Assembly (NCBI GenBank): GCA_022264855.1
Contig: JABYQU010000013.1
Span: forward strand, 1-64,000
Source of the DNA: Lenzites betulinus
Lineage: Eukaryota; Basidiomycota; Agaricomycetes; Polyporales; Polyporaceae
DNA length: 64,000 bases
Direction of reading: 5' to 3'
Part shown: one piece after another, positions 1-11,566 of the stretch
Numbering within the stretch: position 1 is the first letter of the stretch
Layout: every line of letters starts with the position of its first letter
Position numbers and translations under genes: made by a program
Notes under the pieces: model-generated
What the model saw: only the letters and a program-made list of their open reading frames with translations
What the model was told of the DNA's origin: nothing
Database searches by the model: none

Positions 1-45
1 TTCGGCGATGGAGTCTGCTGAAGGATAGTACAATACAATCTGGTA

Positions 46-2374
46 TCAATAGTTGCTCAGTTGCCGCTGATATTCATGCCAACACTCACCTCCTTGACGA
101 GCCCGCTTGGACTTGGCTTGACCCGCAGCTGTCAAACCTGCAGGTCGCTTCGAGGCCTTGGAACTGCCGGGTTGAGCCTTCTTTCGAGGAATTGGGATAA
201 AGGGAATGTTCCACGGGAAAACGAGCCTGGCAAGCTCGGTTCCGTACTCATGCCACCAGAGCCATGAACCCTGCAGTATTGCTGCGAGCTTGTCGTTGTC
301 CAGACGTCCAACAGATGTCAGAAGATCTATATGCGACGTGTCGAGGATAGCCGTGCTATCCCATTGCGAACCAGAATGGTCGCGTTCATAGACCGCCGCT
401 CGCCATTCTTCGAGCTTGCCTGAGAACTCAGTCGCCACCTGCCCCTTTTTGACGGCCTTGACAGTTGTGGTGCGGGGTTTGGCTCCTGGACGACACCTGT
501 TGAGCAGTGCGGGGACACAGATGTCGCAGCAGTCTACGGATGGATCTGTAGGATAGTGATTGTCGAAGATTTGTACTTAGATAAGTCGTTGCACTAAGAT
601 GGTCAAAGACATACTGCAAATGTTGGACTCGTATACACGTGCCCACACTTTCCGCCGGCATTCTACACTTTGAACGAACACTGAAAGCCCTTCATCAATA
701 GCATCAAGCGAGAGTGCTGGCTGCACACCGGATGGGACGGCGTCCTTGAGCTCTGATGAATTGCCACGTAGTAGACCATGAGCTTCAGCATAGTTCTTCT
801 TGATCTTCTTGGTCGTCTTAGTGGCTTGCTTCGAGATTGCGGTTTGTTCGAGGGCCGTTGTGCTTGGTTCAACGGAGGGGGTGGCTGCGAAGCCAGGGAT
901 GGGAGGAGTAGTACTACTACTGGATAGCTGGACTGCTGAAGACCTGACGGCCTTGCGCAGATTGAATCTTGGCCTCGTAGAAGATGGATCGGGGGGTGAG
1001 AATGCGGAACGTTCGACGAGCAGAACAGCAAGCCCTGTGCGCGATGGGGAGCGTGCAGCACGTCCTGCGCGCTGGATGAAGTTGGATAGCGTGGCAGGGA
1101 GCTTCCATTGCACGACAAGATCAACGTCGGGGATGTTACATCCCTGTTGTCCGAAGTCAGATGCATTATATCAGTAGCAACACAATAGCAAGACTCGCCA
1201 TTCCGGCCGCATCTGTACATACAAGAATGCGAATCACTCCAGCACGAAATTGACTCATGCTCTCCGTGCGATACGTGTGTGACATTGTTGCATTGAATGG
1301 TCGTATGGCGGCAGTGGCTTCCTCCAGAGTGAGGGACGATGTGGAGATGAGGCGAGCTCGTAGGTGGTCGATAATCTGGGTGCCAACATGGATATTATCT
1401 GCGTAGATGTAGGTCTTCAAGACGTCTGTTGTGTGGCGAACACTCGGGGGTATGATGAAGTCGGTATCGGCATAGCTGTTTAGTGGATGCTCGCAAGCGC
1501 GAACGACGATTGACACATTGGAGCGGTCATTGCCCACGTTGAGGAAGTGGTCCCCGCCTTTGGGGAAATTGAGTTTGCTCATCAAGTCACGACGAACGCG
1601 GGGGGAGAGTGTCGCCGAGAAAGCAATCATAGATGTCCCACGAGGGAGGAATGCACGGACTATCCCCAGTGTTCCGTACTTTTTACGGAAGTCCGCACCC
1701 CAGTGGGAGACACAGTGAGCCTCGTCTATCACTACGGACAGGACACGACGGGGAAACCTGGCGTTTCGAAGGACACGGTTGATGAAAACACGGGACTGCA
1801 GCATTTCGGGGGATATGAGGATTATTTGATACTCTGCCGCAAGTATTCGCTGTTTTATTGTCTATGATGTCAGTCATTCAGCCGCTGGGAAAACGTTATG
1901 GGATACGAGCCTTGATGACCGACGGTGAGCAAGCACCATTTTTGCTATTGACTGCGACGGCCTTTAGCCCAAATTCCAGGTCGAAGGTTTGGACCTGATA
2001 TTGACGGAGTGTATGTCATGAGCTTCGATGATCTCAGTAGACTCTAAGATGCAGCGGCGTACCATTTCCTCCTCAAGTGAAAGCAGGGGACACACCATGA
2101 TTGTCGACTTGCCCGCGCTGCTCGGCCATAGGTACGGTCCAGCTGCTATTGCCGTCTTGCCTGCACCTGTCGATGCCTGTATGACCACATCGACTCCCTC
2201 AAGCTGAGCCTGCACCCCTGCAAGCTGAAAAGGCTTAGGATCGGATTGCCACTTATATGCTGCTCGCATCTTGTATGCCAAAAGTTCAAGATCTTCACCC
2301 GTCAGTTTTGAGCGGCGCTGAGGGCCCGCAGCCTTTGGTTGGCGACGGCGAAACTGAGCTGCTGATCGTGCCAT
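46..2374 (-). CDS. RecQ-like ATP-dependent DNA helicase (accessory copy)
   Basis: Several exons on the minus strand join into an apparently intact superfamily 2 helicase core of RecQ type. In order they give motif I ASTGAGKT, the DEAH box in DEAHCVSHWG, motif III FSATLSP, motif V CTDAAGMGCNIPDVD (joined across an intron) and motif VI QRAGRAAR. Downstream, a cysteine cluster (VECRRK, then CCDIC) matches the zinc-binding subdomain of RecQ C-termini. The tail is basic and rich in Ser/Lys. The start chosen is MARSAAQF at 2374; an in-frame upstream Met at 2467 is possible. A GT at the 3' end could extend the gene past the left edge. Its start faces the DUF6589-like gene with only 188 bp between. 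RecQ enzymes unwind DNA 3'-5'. The pairing, and the fact that such copies are often expanded in agaricomycete genomes (from memory), suggest a mobile or subtelomeric helicase rather than the housekeeping Sgs1. Exon borders are inferred by eye. Confidence 0.78.
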
Positions 2375-2562
2375 TGGAGCGTGAATAAGCACAGCTGAGA
2401 TGAAAAAAAGCGGGCAATCAGGGCTGCAGAAGACTTGTGGTACGGAGAGCGATGCATGCGCCACCAACAGTCCCTTGTAGCTGACTCGCCACCACTGTCC
2501 TATACTTCTGATTTACACATCCTTCGTGACGTCTACAGCACATATAGGAAGTGTCTAGTAAC
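2375..2562. promoter_or_regulatory. shared divergent promoter of helicase and DUF6589-like genes
   Basis: Only 188 bp separate the start codons of two oppositely transcribed genes, so both must be driven from this short segment or from within each other's 5' ends. No clear TATA box is visible. The arrangement suggests co-expression; that is inference. Confidence 0.45.
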
Positions 2563-5500
2563 ATGGACTATGCACCGTCAGCTTCGGCACACCAAGCGGC
2601 AAGACATGAACACGACAATGACCTACTGGACGATCCTGAGCTTATTGCCTTCGACACACTCCTGGCATCGTCACTCCCCCCCTCTTCACCTGTACTCTCG
2701 CCTCTGACTAGCCTGTTGTCTGAGATAGATGACGAGTATGTCAAGCCATCGGTTGTCCCGCACATGGCTGCCGCTACAGCAGAGGAATACTCCTCGGACC
2801 ACGTCAACTGGAGCTCGCCAATTCTGGGCCGGAATCGTGCTGAGCGTTCTGCATCCAAGCGAGAGAAGCTCAACAACAAGCGTCAGAAGACCAGGGATGA
2901 GAAAGCAGCGGCAAGGGCAAGGGAGAGAGAGACAAGAGGAGTGTCCAGGAGGTTACAGATGCAGGAGGCAGGACAGCGTGCACGCGCGGCTGAACACGAG
3001 GCTTCTGTCAAGAAGACTGAGGATGTCAAGGACGTTCTTCGGTACATGAAAGGGATGGATGTTACCTATGGTGACATTCTTCTGTTCATGTCAGACATCA
3101 AAGCCTCGAGCGGATATGGCCAAGATCGCTTCGCGCACTTCTTCGCACACGCCGATCTTGTAACAACCGTCTTGCAGAACTGGGTTGGCTCTGGGAACAG
3201 TATCACAGGACGCAAGCTTGTCAAGGACTGGGCCGTGGGCTATGTCAGCACTCTAGTGAGCAGGGAGGGAGACCAAGTCACCAAGGCGGGTGTACTCCAG
3301 TCTACAAAGCGTTCCATCAATCGCTCGTTCGCCCTCGACTTCAATCTTCAGCACATACATCATGATCTCAGCCGTCGCTGCCCCAACACCACACGAATCC
3401 TCCACGCATTGGCATCCACAACCTCACGGCGGCAGACCTTTGATGGCCTCGAAGATGGTTCCGTAGTCGCTACCGCACGTCTGCGACATTCGAAGGCCCG
3501 ATGCGACAAGGTACTGTTGCCAGGCAAACATCAATATTGATATCAGCTCACTGATAATGAGGATAGTTTGTCGGTAGTGCACTACTTACAATGCTGCGTT
3601 CACGGAGCCAGAGAAACAGCTACACCGGTCACGTCTTGGGTTTATACCTGTATGCTACCGGGGCGCAACGCCAGGTCATCAGTGTTCTGTCACACCTTGG
3701 GCTATCGAGCAGCTATCCCACCATTGCCGGTACCCGGAACAGCCCTGGATCAGGCAAGAAGTCCGCCTCCATACCACAAACTGTCTTGCAAATCCATCCC
3801 TCAAGCGATGACTCAGATGATTCTGACTACCAGCCCGAATCTTCTGATCTTGACCTGCTGTCTTCGGACTGGGAGGATGTTGACGATACGGAGCAGGAGG
3901 GAGGCACTGGCAGCTCAGTAGGAGACGGTCAGAGCACTAGCAGGAATGCGGGCAGACTTGTTGATCCCGCAGATATGACACCAACCACTCGTGCCGTGAA
4001 CGTAGAAGCTGAGACCCGGCCACTGTTGTCAAGCATGAACGCTGCCTCTGGGCTTCTCCAAAACCTTTCAAACTCCTCGCGCGAAGCTCTGCGATCGACT
4101 GCACAGTCGACCGACCCCAACGTTGGCCCCCTTGCCAATGTTTACGACAACATAAACTTTATGGTCAAGGCTGCCGAGCAGGTAATGGGACGAAAAGACT
4201 CACAAGAGAATGGCACATGTGCTACAGCGTTCTCGCTTTACGGCGCATCTCGCGAACACATGAAGACCGCGGACCTGCTGCGCTCGTTCGAGAACGCACC
4301 GCCACTCTCCTTCAAAGACATCCGCCTTGACACTCAGGAGAACGAAGCCCTTCGGGAGAGGCTGGTCTGGACCGTGATGGAGACTGTTGTTCAGCATGGT
4401 GGAGAGTCGTTCAAGAAGTTCAGAGGAGAGCTCACACGTGCTGCACCACCCTCGTCGAACAAGATCCCTGTCCACAAAACTGACATCTTCCCGATGCCTG
4501 CCATGTATATTGATGAATCCAGTACGGCAGGGAACGCTGAAGTCCTCGATGTGATGTATCGTGAACTCGGGTATGATCTCAAGTCGCCGAAGTTCACTGA
4601 CGAGGCCAAGATTGTCTTCGGGGACCAGCTCTCAATGGCGCGGGTACGAGCTGTCACAAACACGCGGATAGGACACGATGAGGTATCGCAAACCTACCTG
4701 AATGTGGTCTTCGCTCCTGGTTTCTTCCACTACCAAATGGCCGGCACGCAGGGTGTGCTGGAAACACACTGGGGCGATCCTTCCATGGGCGCTCGGGATC
4801 CGGGCTCTCTCTCCTTCCACAACGATGTTCTCACACGCAAACCCATCGTCCTCTCCTCTCTCCCACCTTATCGAACCTGCCGTGACCTCATTTTCGTCTC
4901 GCTCTATGCTCGTGTTCTTCACTGCTTAGAATTGGTCTCTGACCGATCTATTGCCGACTACGCCGATGCAATGTCCTTCGCCGACCTTCGCCAACACGCC
5001 ACTGCTATAGTCGACACCTATGCAAACCCTCGTGTCCTATCAGAAAGACAAGCAGCAAGTGAGCCCGGAGACACCGTCTTTGACAACGCTGTTCTCTTTC
5101 TACGGGATTCCCTTATCCTCCGGCACTTTGCCAACTCGATCAAGGCAGGCAAGTCTGATCATCTGGTCACCGTCCTCAAGCTTTGGGCTCTGGGCTTTCG
5201 TGCAATGGGTCGGACAAAGTATGCCCATGAGCTTCTCCACCTGATTCACAATATCACCCATCTATGGCCTGCGGAGCTGAGGTACGTGCTCGTAATCTCA
5301 CGGGCCTCGGATATTTATGTATAGCTAACCCTCTAGGAACATTGTCATGCGCAACTGGCTTATCAACCCTACTGGCCATGTTGATAGCTTCATACCCGTC
5401 GACCTGCTGCAAGAACACCTAAACTTCTGGATCAAGGTAAGCACGCCACTCATCATTCTTGCCCAAACTCTGACAGATACTGTTTAGGTGATTTACCTGG

Positions 5501-6156
5501 CACACGGTAGCAATGCGTCATGGGAATGGCTCGAGATGATATCCCCATGCATAGACATTCTCCGCCAGCTTGCAAGTCAGATCAACGCGGAGCTGGGTTC
5601 TCACCAAGGCGACAAGCACCACACACCAGACCTTGCCCGTGACATCGAACAGGTCATGCGATCGCTGCGCTTCCATAGTGTGTATGCTCCCGACTCCGCG
5701 CGGCCTGATGTCGTAGATGTCAAGCCCGTCCCGAATGTCTACACCTCCGGTCTCCAAGCGCTCGCCGGCCCACTCGCCGAGTACAACGCAACCTTCGTTC
5801 GCTTGAAGGAGCAACGTGCCATGAAGCCTGTCATTGGGCAATCGGCTCTACAGACTTACTGTATACCTCGGCGGCACTTCACGCCGTCTCTATCCGAGTC
5901 CCCCACCAATGGTATATTGCCGGCAACAACAGAAGGCACGGGCGATACGCGTAGCGCAGGCGCTGCGAGTGCGGGTACGGACAACAGCGAGAGCAGCGAA
6001 TCCGGGTTGGAAGACGTGTTGGACTCTGGCAGTTCGAGTGACGAGGGGGCGTCCCAGTGTGATTTCGGGTCAGGCCACTACAGTGAGCCTTCGCGAGAGG
6101 CGTTCTTCAGTTTGGAGACTGCAGGTGACTTGGGTTTGGATGCAGATGGGTTCTAG
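2563..6156 (+). CDS. DUF6589-like protein, possible transposase
   Basis: Four large exons encode about 1,140 residues. The first exon ends near 3510 and resumes at FVGSALLTMLRS near 3567; later introns lie near 5283-5336 and 5436-5487. The N-terminus is charged and probably coiled (KREKLNNKRQKTRDEKAAAR). The conserved core reads VYDNINFMVKAAEQ, then GRKDSQENGTCAT, then VFGDQLSMARVRA, then FAPGFFHYQMAGTQGV and SFHNDVLTRKP, and late in the protein PVDLLQEHLNFWIK. I recognise this pattern as the fungal DUF6589 family, whose function I do not know. Conserved Asp residues in YDN and GDQ recall DDE-type nucleases, but that is inference. The C-terminus is a long acidic Ser-rich tail. The start used is ATG 2563. 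The head-to-head helicase partner suggests both belong to one element. No internal stop was seen, so this copy may be functional. Confidence 0.72.
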
Positions 6157-6299
6157 GCAGACTTTTTCATAAGTACACGAGCTTCAAATGTATACAGTAC
6201 ATGTCGCAAACTCCTCTCGAGCCACATTTGCTCGAGAACGCTGTGTGCGTTTGCGCTAAGTGTTCGTTCCCACGACCAGCGCTAAATCCCCATGCCCAA

Positions 6300-6402
6300 A
6301 GGGCCTTCAGTTTGCCCAGTCCGCTCGCAAGCTCGCGCCTCCTCCCTGGCCCCTTTTGGAAGGCGCATGGAGCTTAGCGCGCGGACTGGCTGGCGAGTCT
6401 AA
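6300..6402. repeat. imperfect inverted repeat downstream of DUF6589-like gene
   Basis: A segment around CCAGTCCGC (about 6317-6335) is repeated in inverted form around GCGGACTGG (about 6380-6394), with roughly 12 of 14 matching bases and a 45-50 bp GC-rich loop. It could be a 3' end hairpin of the preceding gene or part of an element boundary; neither can be decided here. Confidence 0.35.
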
Positions 6403-6912
6403 GGAATCGCACCCATCATAACCTCCGGCGTCGAAGACCAGTTCGAAGAGCTAACTGCGGCCCGCCCCCAACTGCCCAGGCGCTTTCAGAGCGAAGGGCA
6501 GCCTGAGCATCACCGTCCCAATCGACCCCCTGTCCCTCCTCATCCTAATCACAGGGACCTCCCCGCCCCCCACACGCTCGACAACCCTGAACTGTTTTTG
6601 AGCACCACGAAGAAGCGGAGCCTACCAGACGTAGTCGAGGGCTCTTCCGACGAACCCGACCTCAGCCTGAGCGACACGGAGGAACGCGATGCTGGATCGC
6701 GGCCTAGCAAACGTATCCGCACGGACAGTGAGTCGATGGGTCCCCCAACCACTCTTCCTGCTTCGAGCGCGTTTCCCGGCCCTGTTACTCGTTCGCGGTC
6801 TCGGCAAGAAAGGACGCCATCACCTGGGCGACAGACGCGGTCGAGCTCGAGGCAGAAGGAGACCCAGGCGAGGAAGATGTCTCAGGGGGAGGCCTCTACA
6901 AGCAACCGGTAG
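6403..6912 (+). pseudogene. open reading frame remnant, nuclear-type low-complexity protein tail
   Basis: An uninterrupted 170-codon frame runs from just after a stop at 6400-6402 to the stop at 6910-6912 and has no ATG near its beginning. Its second half reads KKRSLPDVVEGSSDEPDLSL, then a basic KRIRTDSES stretch and a Ser/Arg-rich tail, as in the C-terminus of a nuclear protein. No domain is recognised. It may be the last exon of a gene whose front has been lost, or a third component of the helicase/DUF6589 locus. Confidence 0.35.
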
Positions 6913-7292
6913 CCTTTGTACGTTCATGGTTCAGCGACCTGATCGCTATGGAATTCTCTTGCGGACACTGTATTCCCTTTTGTATAACTTTGCTTCATTA
7001 CCTCTATATGTACAATCTCACGAAGTCCGCTTTCAGCTAGCATACTGTAATACCTACTTTCTCGGTTTACGAAGCGTGTGCTTGCTAGGGAATGCCCTCT
7101 CGAGTTGACGCTCTGAGCTGTCTGGTGGTATATGCATGATAGACTATCGTTCATGGTGGGAAAGCCACGGCTAATGGTTCGGGGAGCAACTAAGGGTAGC
7201 TTCCGGTTCAAACGGAGGAACGTTCCCGGAATGCCGCACGCACATAACGAGCGAGATTGATGTGATTAAGATAATGTGTATAGTAAGGAGCC
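6913..7292. other. intergenic, nothing recognised
   Basis: About 380 bp between the remnant frame and the 3' end of the uL15m gene. It is somewhat AT-richer than its surroundings and probably holds 3' untranslated sequence. I see no RNA gene or repeat. Confidence 0.4.
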
Positions 7293-8250
7293 CTACTTGG
7301 CCTTCTCGTACTCCTGCGTCTTGAAGGTGAGCAACTGCTTTGAGAGCTCGCGCCACCGGTCCTGCACCAGAGGCATCTTTGAGATGGCCGTGGGCGACAA
7401 GTAGCCCCGATTCTTCCAAGACGTGTACCATACTGAGAGTCAATGTCAATATTATGCACACGACGTGACAAGAGAGGGTCGCACGAATATCTGTCTTCCG
7501 TATTGGCGCGGCTTCCGTCCGGTCGGTCCTGCCCTTAACGCAGTCCCGCAGGGCAAGGTCGTTGTAAAACTTGCAGTACACGCTTCCACCCTTCTTCTCA
7601 ATGGCACGGATGGCGCTTTGAGATGCGCGTGAGGGTGTGATGTGGATGGCAGTCTTCAAGTGTTCCGAGCCCTAAGGAGAGGTGTCACGCTGTCATTCGC
7701 AGCCTGTCATGTAGCGGGCTCACATTGGCCAAGAGTTTGATTCCGTCGTGCACGTTGTGGATGCAGCCGCTCAACAGCAACTCCTTGGCGGTGATGGGCT
7801 TTTCCGGTGAAGACGTGAGGCGGCCCTGGTCTATCCAATGCTGGATACGGTCAAGGTTCACGGGTGCGTATACCTTGGCGTTTCTACACAGTATATTTGG
7901 GCTGAGGAAAGGGAAAGGAGGGGGGAGGGGAGATGGTATAACACGCACTGGTTCACGAAACCTCTTTTCGGAAAGAGCTTGACGAGAGGCGTCTGGCCAC
8001 CCTCGAAGCCAGCCTTGGGTTTCCCATTGCCCGCCCGCGCCTTCTGACCCTTGTGCCCGCGACCCGAGGTCTTTCCAAGACCCGAGCTCCGACCACGGCC
8101 AAGACGTTTTTGCTGCACACGGTCTTAGAGCAGCCAAAGTGACATGCAAGAGTTGAGCCGTACCGTGGACTGCGAGCCGTGCGCAGGGGAAAGGTTGAAA
8201 AGGTGAACACGGCCGGAGGTCGCCTTAAAACGCGTAGCCACCGATGTCAT
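7293..8250 (-). CDS. MRPL10: mitochondrial large-subunit ribosomal protein uL15m
   Basis: Five exons on the minus strand. Exon 1 starts [19 protein letters not shown] and exon 2 carries the glycine/basic hallmark of bacterial L15, [20 protein letters not shown], followed by [18 protein letters not shown]. Later exons give [29 protein letters not shown], then [20 protein letters not shown], and finally [17 protein letters not shown] up to the stop at 7293-7295. The roughly 235-residue product matches the size of fungal mitochondrial L15 homologues (yeast MrpL10/L18), which sit in the mitoribosomal large subunit near the exit tunnel. The N-terminus is basic and hydroxylated, as expected of a matrix-targeting sequence. 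It is transcribed divergently from the nucleotidase gene, with 283 bp between starts. Exon borders were placed by eye; the family call is firm. Confidence 0.9.
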
Positions 8251-8533
8251 GTTGACGTCGGCGCGGTCCTAGCAGAGTGAGAGGAGCGCAGCGGGTGTCG
8301 TCGCGGGTAACGTCGAGGTCGAGGTGGTCGGTAAAGAGGTCCTACCTAATTCGGACGGAGGCGAATCGCCGGCATGTAGACGCCCGTAAATCCCGACTGG
8401 CGCGGTCGCGTCAAGACGCGTGCGCAGAACGGGATCCATGTGCACTCAGTTATATTTACCGTCATTCGCGTTCGACCCACAAGCCTCTTACGCCGACGAC
8501 CACTTGCCGAACGGATAGGTAACACGACGGGCG
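8251..8533. promoter_or_regulatory. divergent promoter of uL15m and 5'-nucleotidase genes
   Basis: This 283-bp segment separates two start codons on opposite strands and must hold both 5' regions. No canonical TATA box was seen. Confidence 0.4.
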
Positions 8534-11387
8534 ATGTCGACGCTAAACTTGCTGCACTTCAACGATGTCTATCGCGTCCAGCCGTTCAAGCTGAATCCCA
8601 AGTCGCTGGAGACAATTGATGTCGCCCAATGGACGGCGATGCTGGACGATGTCAGAGAGAAGTGGCCGTTGAGGCCCGACGGAAAGCGCGACGGCCTTGT
8701 GCTGTTCTCCGGAGACGTCTTCAGTCCCTCTGTAGAGAGCTCAGTCACTCGAGGAAGCCATATGGTTCCAGTCATGAACGCCATCGGACCAGACATCTCG
8801 CTCACGGGTGCGTCGGGAGCTTGTAACGCAGATAACGAGAGCTTATACCTAGGCTATATCCGCAGGAAACCACGACTTTGACTTCGGTCAAGCAAATCCA
8901 CGCTTTCAGACTTAACTACACTCACGAATGATATTTCTCAGGCTATCCGCATCTGTCCAAGCTTATACAAGATGCCAATTATGTGAGACTGCATTCCCAC
9001 CATATCAAAGGGCTCATGCTGATATAGTCCGTATCTAGCCCTGGATCCTCAGTAACATTATCGACACTGAGACGTCACGCGTTCCAGAACACCTACTCGA
9101 ATTCTACGTCTTCGAGCGTTCGGGAGTGCGCATCGGTGTTATTGGTCTCGTCGAGAAGTACGCTCGTGCGCATCAAGGTATCGAACTGTACTAAAACTGC
9201 CTCCAGAGAATGGATAGCGACAGTGTCGACATGGCCTTCCAATTTCAAGTACAAAGACATGGCAGAGGTCGCAATAGATCTCTCGAAGCGGCTCCGAGAC
9301 CCCGAAGGCGAGCATAAATGCGATATCATCATCGCGTTGACCCACGCTAGGTAGGTTTACTTGCAGATAGGTACCCTTCAGTTCACGGACGTTAAACTAC
9401 TCACATTAGGGTGCCAAATGTATGATATACTGGCAACAGGGTGGCAGTATATTACTGATGGCCCGAGCTGCAGGACGTGAAACTCGCGAAGAGCATCAAT
9501 GCGCTGTCTCCCTCAGCCCAAGAAAACAAACCCATCGACAATGTGCATGGCGCGGACATCATCTTTGGCGGCCACGATCACCTGTACTATATCTCGCGAG
9601 GGGTCACCTCGTGGGAGGGTTATGACTTGAACCAGGAAGTCCTCGGAGGGGAGGAAGACCATGGGGATATACTAGTAGTCAAGAGTGGTACTGACTTCAG
9701 GGACCTGAGCGAGATCACCTTGGAGCTCGCTAACACACCCGAGGGTAGTGTAAGGAGGAAAGTCATTAAGACAATCAAGGGTAACTATCTGGCGTTTGTT
9801 TCAGCAGGGGTTTGCTAATTCGAGCTCATAGGAAAACACTATGAAACCAAACCAGGATCAAGAAAGAGCGAACGGGTGGCGAAACTACTCGAGAACCTCC
9901 TCTCATCAGTGTCTTCTGCGCTGAAGGCGCCAGTGTGCAAAACAGAGGTCGAACTCGATCTTCGTTCATCCATCATCCGCGTTCAGGAGGTAGGAGGCCA
10001 CCTACTAGCACATTATGCATCCTTTTCATCTTACCATGGGATAACAGACTGCGGCCGCAAACTGGTTCGCGGATGTCCTACGCCATGCTTACGACGATGC
10101 TGTCTGCCTGCAAACCGGCGGCGGCGCCGATGGTGTCTTCATTTGTGCCGGTACCTTGCGCGGGGATTCGATCTACGGACCTGGTATGTATTTGATACTC
10201 TCGTGCCTTGCCAAGTGTTCTTGACTTCGTTGCAGGGCTCGTTACCCTTGGTGATATAATGGAGATCCTGCCATTCGAGGATCCTATCGTCGTCCTTGAA
10301 CTGGATGGAGAAACCATATGGGCCGCGCTGGAAGCATCGCTCGAGACATGGCCCGCGCAAGAAGGGTAAGCGGGGGTGGTGACGGTGTACTTGTACCATG
10401 CTGAAATCATCCCCGCTTTTAGTCGATTCCCAACTATTGCTGGCTTCCGTGTCTCCTGGGACTCCCGCCGTCCCCCCGGCCAGCGTGTCCTCGGCGTCTG
10501 GCTACTCCAGGAGCCCTCAGGCAGCAGCACGAACCCAACACCCTCCCACAGCGGCACAGCATCCCCAGTCATGCAGACAGGCTCTGCATCCTCGTCGAGG
10601 TCTAGTCTCCTGCAGTCGACCACGAACCCGGCGGCGCAGTCTGCGATGGCGCTCATCGACGGGGACCCCATTCCGCGTACTAAGGGTGGGAGGATGTACA
10701 GTATTGTGACGAGGGAGTATATGGCGCAGGGACACGACGGTTTCCTACCCTTGAAGGGCAAAAAGTACCTCGTCGACGACGAGAGCGGGCAGATGATGAG
10801 CACTATCGTGCGCAAGTACCTCCTCGGTAGGCGCTGCTTTCGCATTGCATCTAGCATGTCTAACACAGCTCTGCGGTGATGCAGGATGTCGTTTCGTCAA
10901 CCGACTATCGCGCATGGCGAGCATGCACCACCTCACACTTCTCGACCCCGACACACCCAACCTCGTCTCGCGCGAGAAGGCGCGGCAAGCACACGCCTCC
11001 CGCCGCCCGCGCTCCAAGTCCCGGGATCGCCTCTCCGCGCTCACGTCCCGCGTCACTGGCAGGGCAAGCAGCACCACGCCCCGCGCCGCAAGTCCCGTGC
11101 AGCGCGCGAAGAGCCCCGCAGGGCGCATCGGGGACATGTGGCGGCGCGTGGCGGGGATCGCGCTGCGCTGGTCGCGCGGGCACTACCGCGACCACCTGCG
11201 CGTGGCGGGACGCGAGCATATGAGCGACGTGGACTGCTTTGACGGCGATCGGATGCGCAAGAGCGGGTTTGATGGGCAGGAGAAGCAGGGAACTGAGGAG
11301 AGCGGGGAGTTTGCCGGGGCGGAGGAGGATTTGGTCCTCATCCACCCTGTTGTGGACGGGCGGTTGAAGGATGAAGGTAGGAAATAA
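8534..11387 (+). CDS. 5'-nucleotidase-type metallophosphoesterase
   Basis: A multi-exon gene of the calcineurin-like/5'-nucleotidase (UshA) superfamily. The metal-binding motifs appear in order: LLHFNDVYRV near the N-terminus, LFSGDVFSPS, GNHDFDFG (rebuilt across an intron), LTHAR and GGHDHLYY. They are followed by the 5'-nucleotidase C-terminal domain, seen as ANWFADVLRH, GDIMEILPFED, GETIWAALEASLE and FPTIAGFRVSWD. No signal peptide is visible because the catalytic motif starts at residue 5, so the protein is probably cytosolic. Expected activity is hydrolysis of nucleoside monophosphates or related phosphate esters. After the C-terminal domain a long basic Ser/Arg/Pro-rich tail follows (SRRPRSKSRDRLSALTSR), then an acidic end, which is unusual for bacterial relatives but common in fungal copies. 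At least eight introns are inferred. The start is supported by the motif spacing and the absence of upstream frame. Confidence 0.85.
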
Positions 11388-11566
11388 GACAGTGAGAAGG
11401 AAGCAAAGAGAAGAAGGGCAGACCCTGTGTTGAACTGTATCAGTGCACCTCGACACAGCACCAGCCGATGTCGACATTCTGCGAGGAGGGGAAATTGAAT
11501 ATGCGCAAAAGTAGTGTACACCGGTAACGTCAGAGCGCGAGACAGCATATAGGAATCCCAAGGGCT

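Noticed and set aside
46..2374. Helicase as part of a Helitron
   Set aside because: The motifs are of RecQ type, not Pif1, and there is no Rep (HUH) domain, so the Helitron model does not fit.
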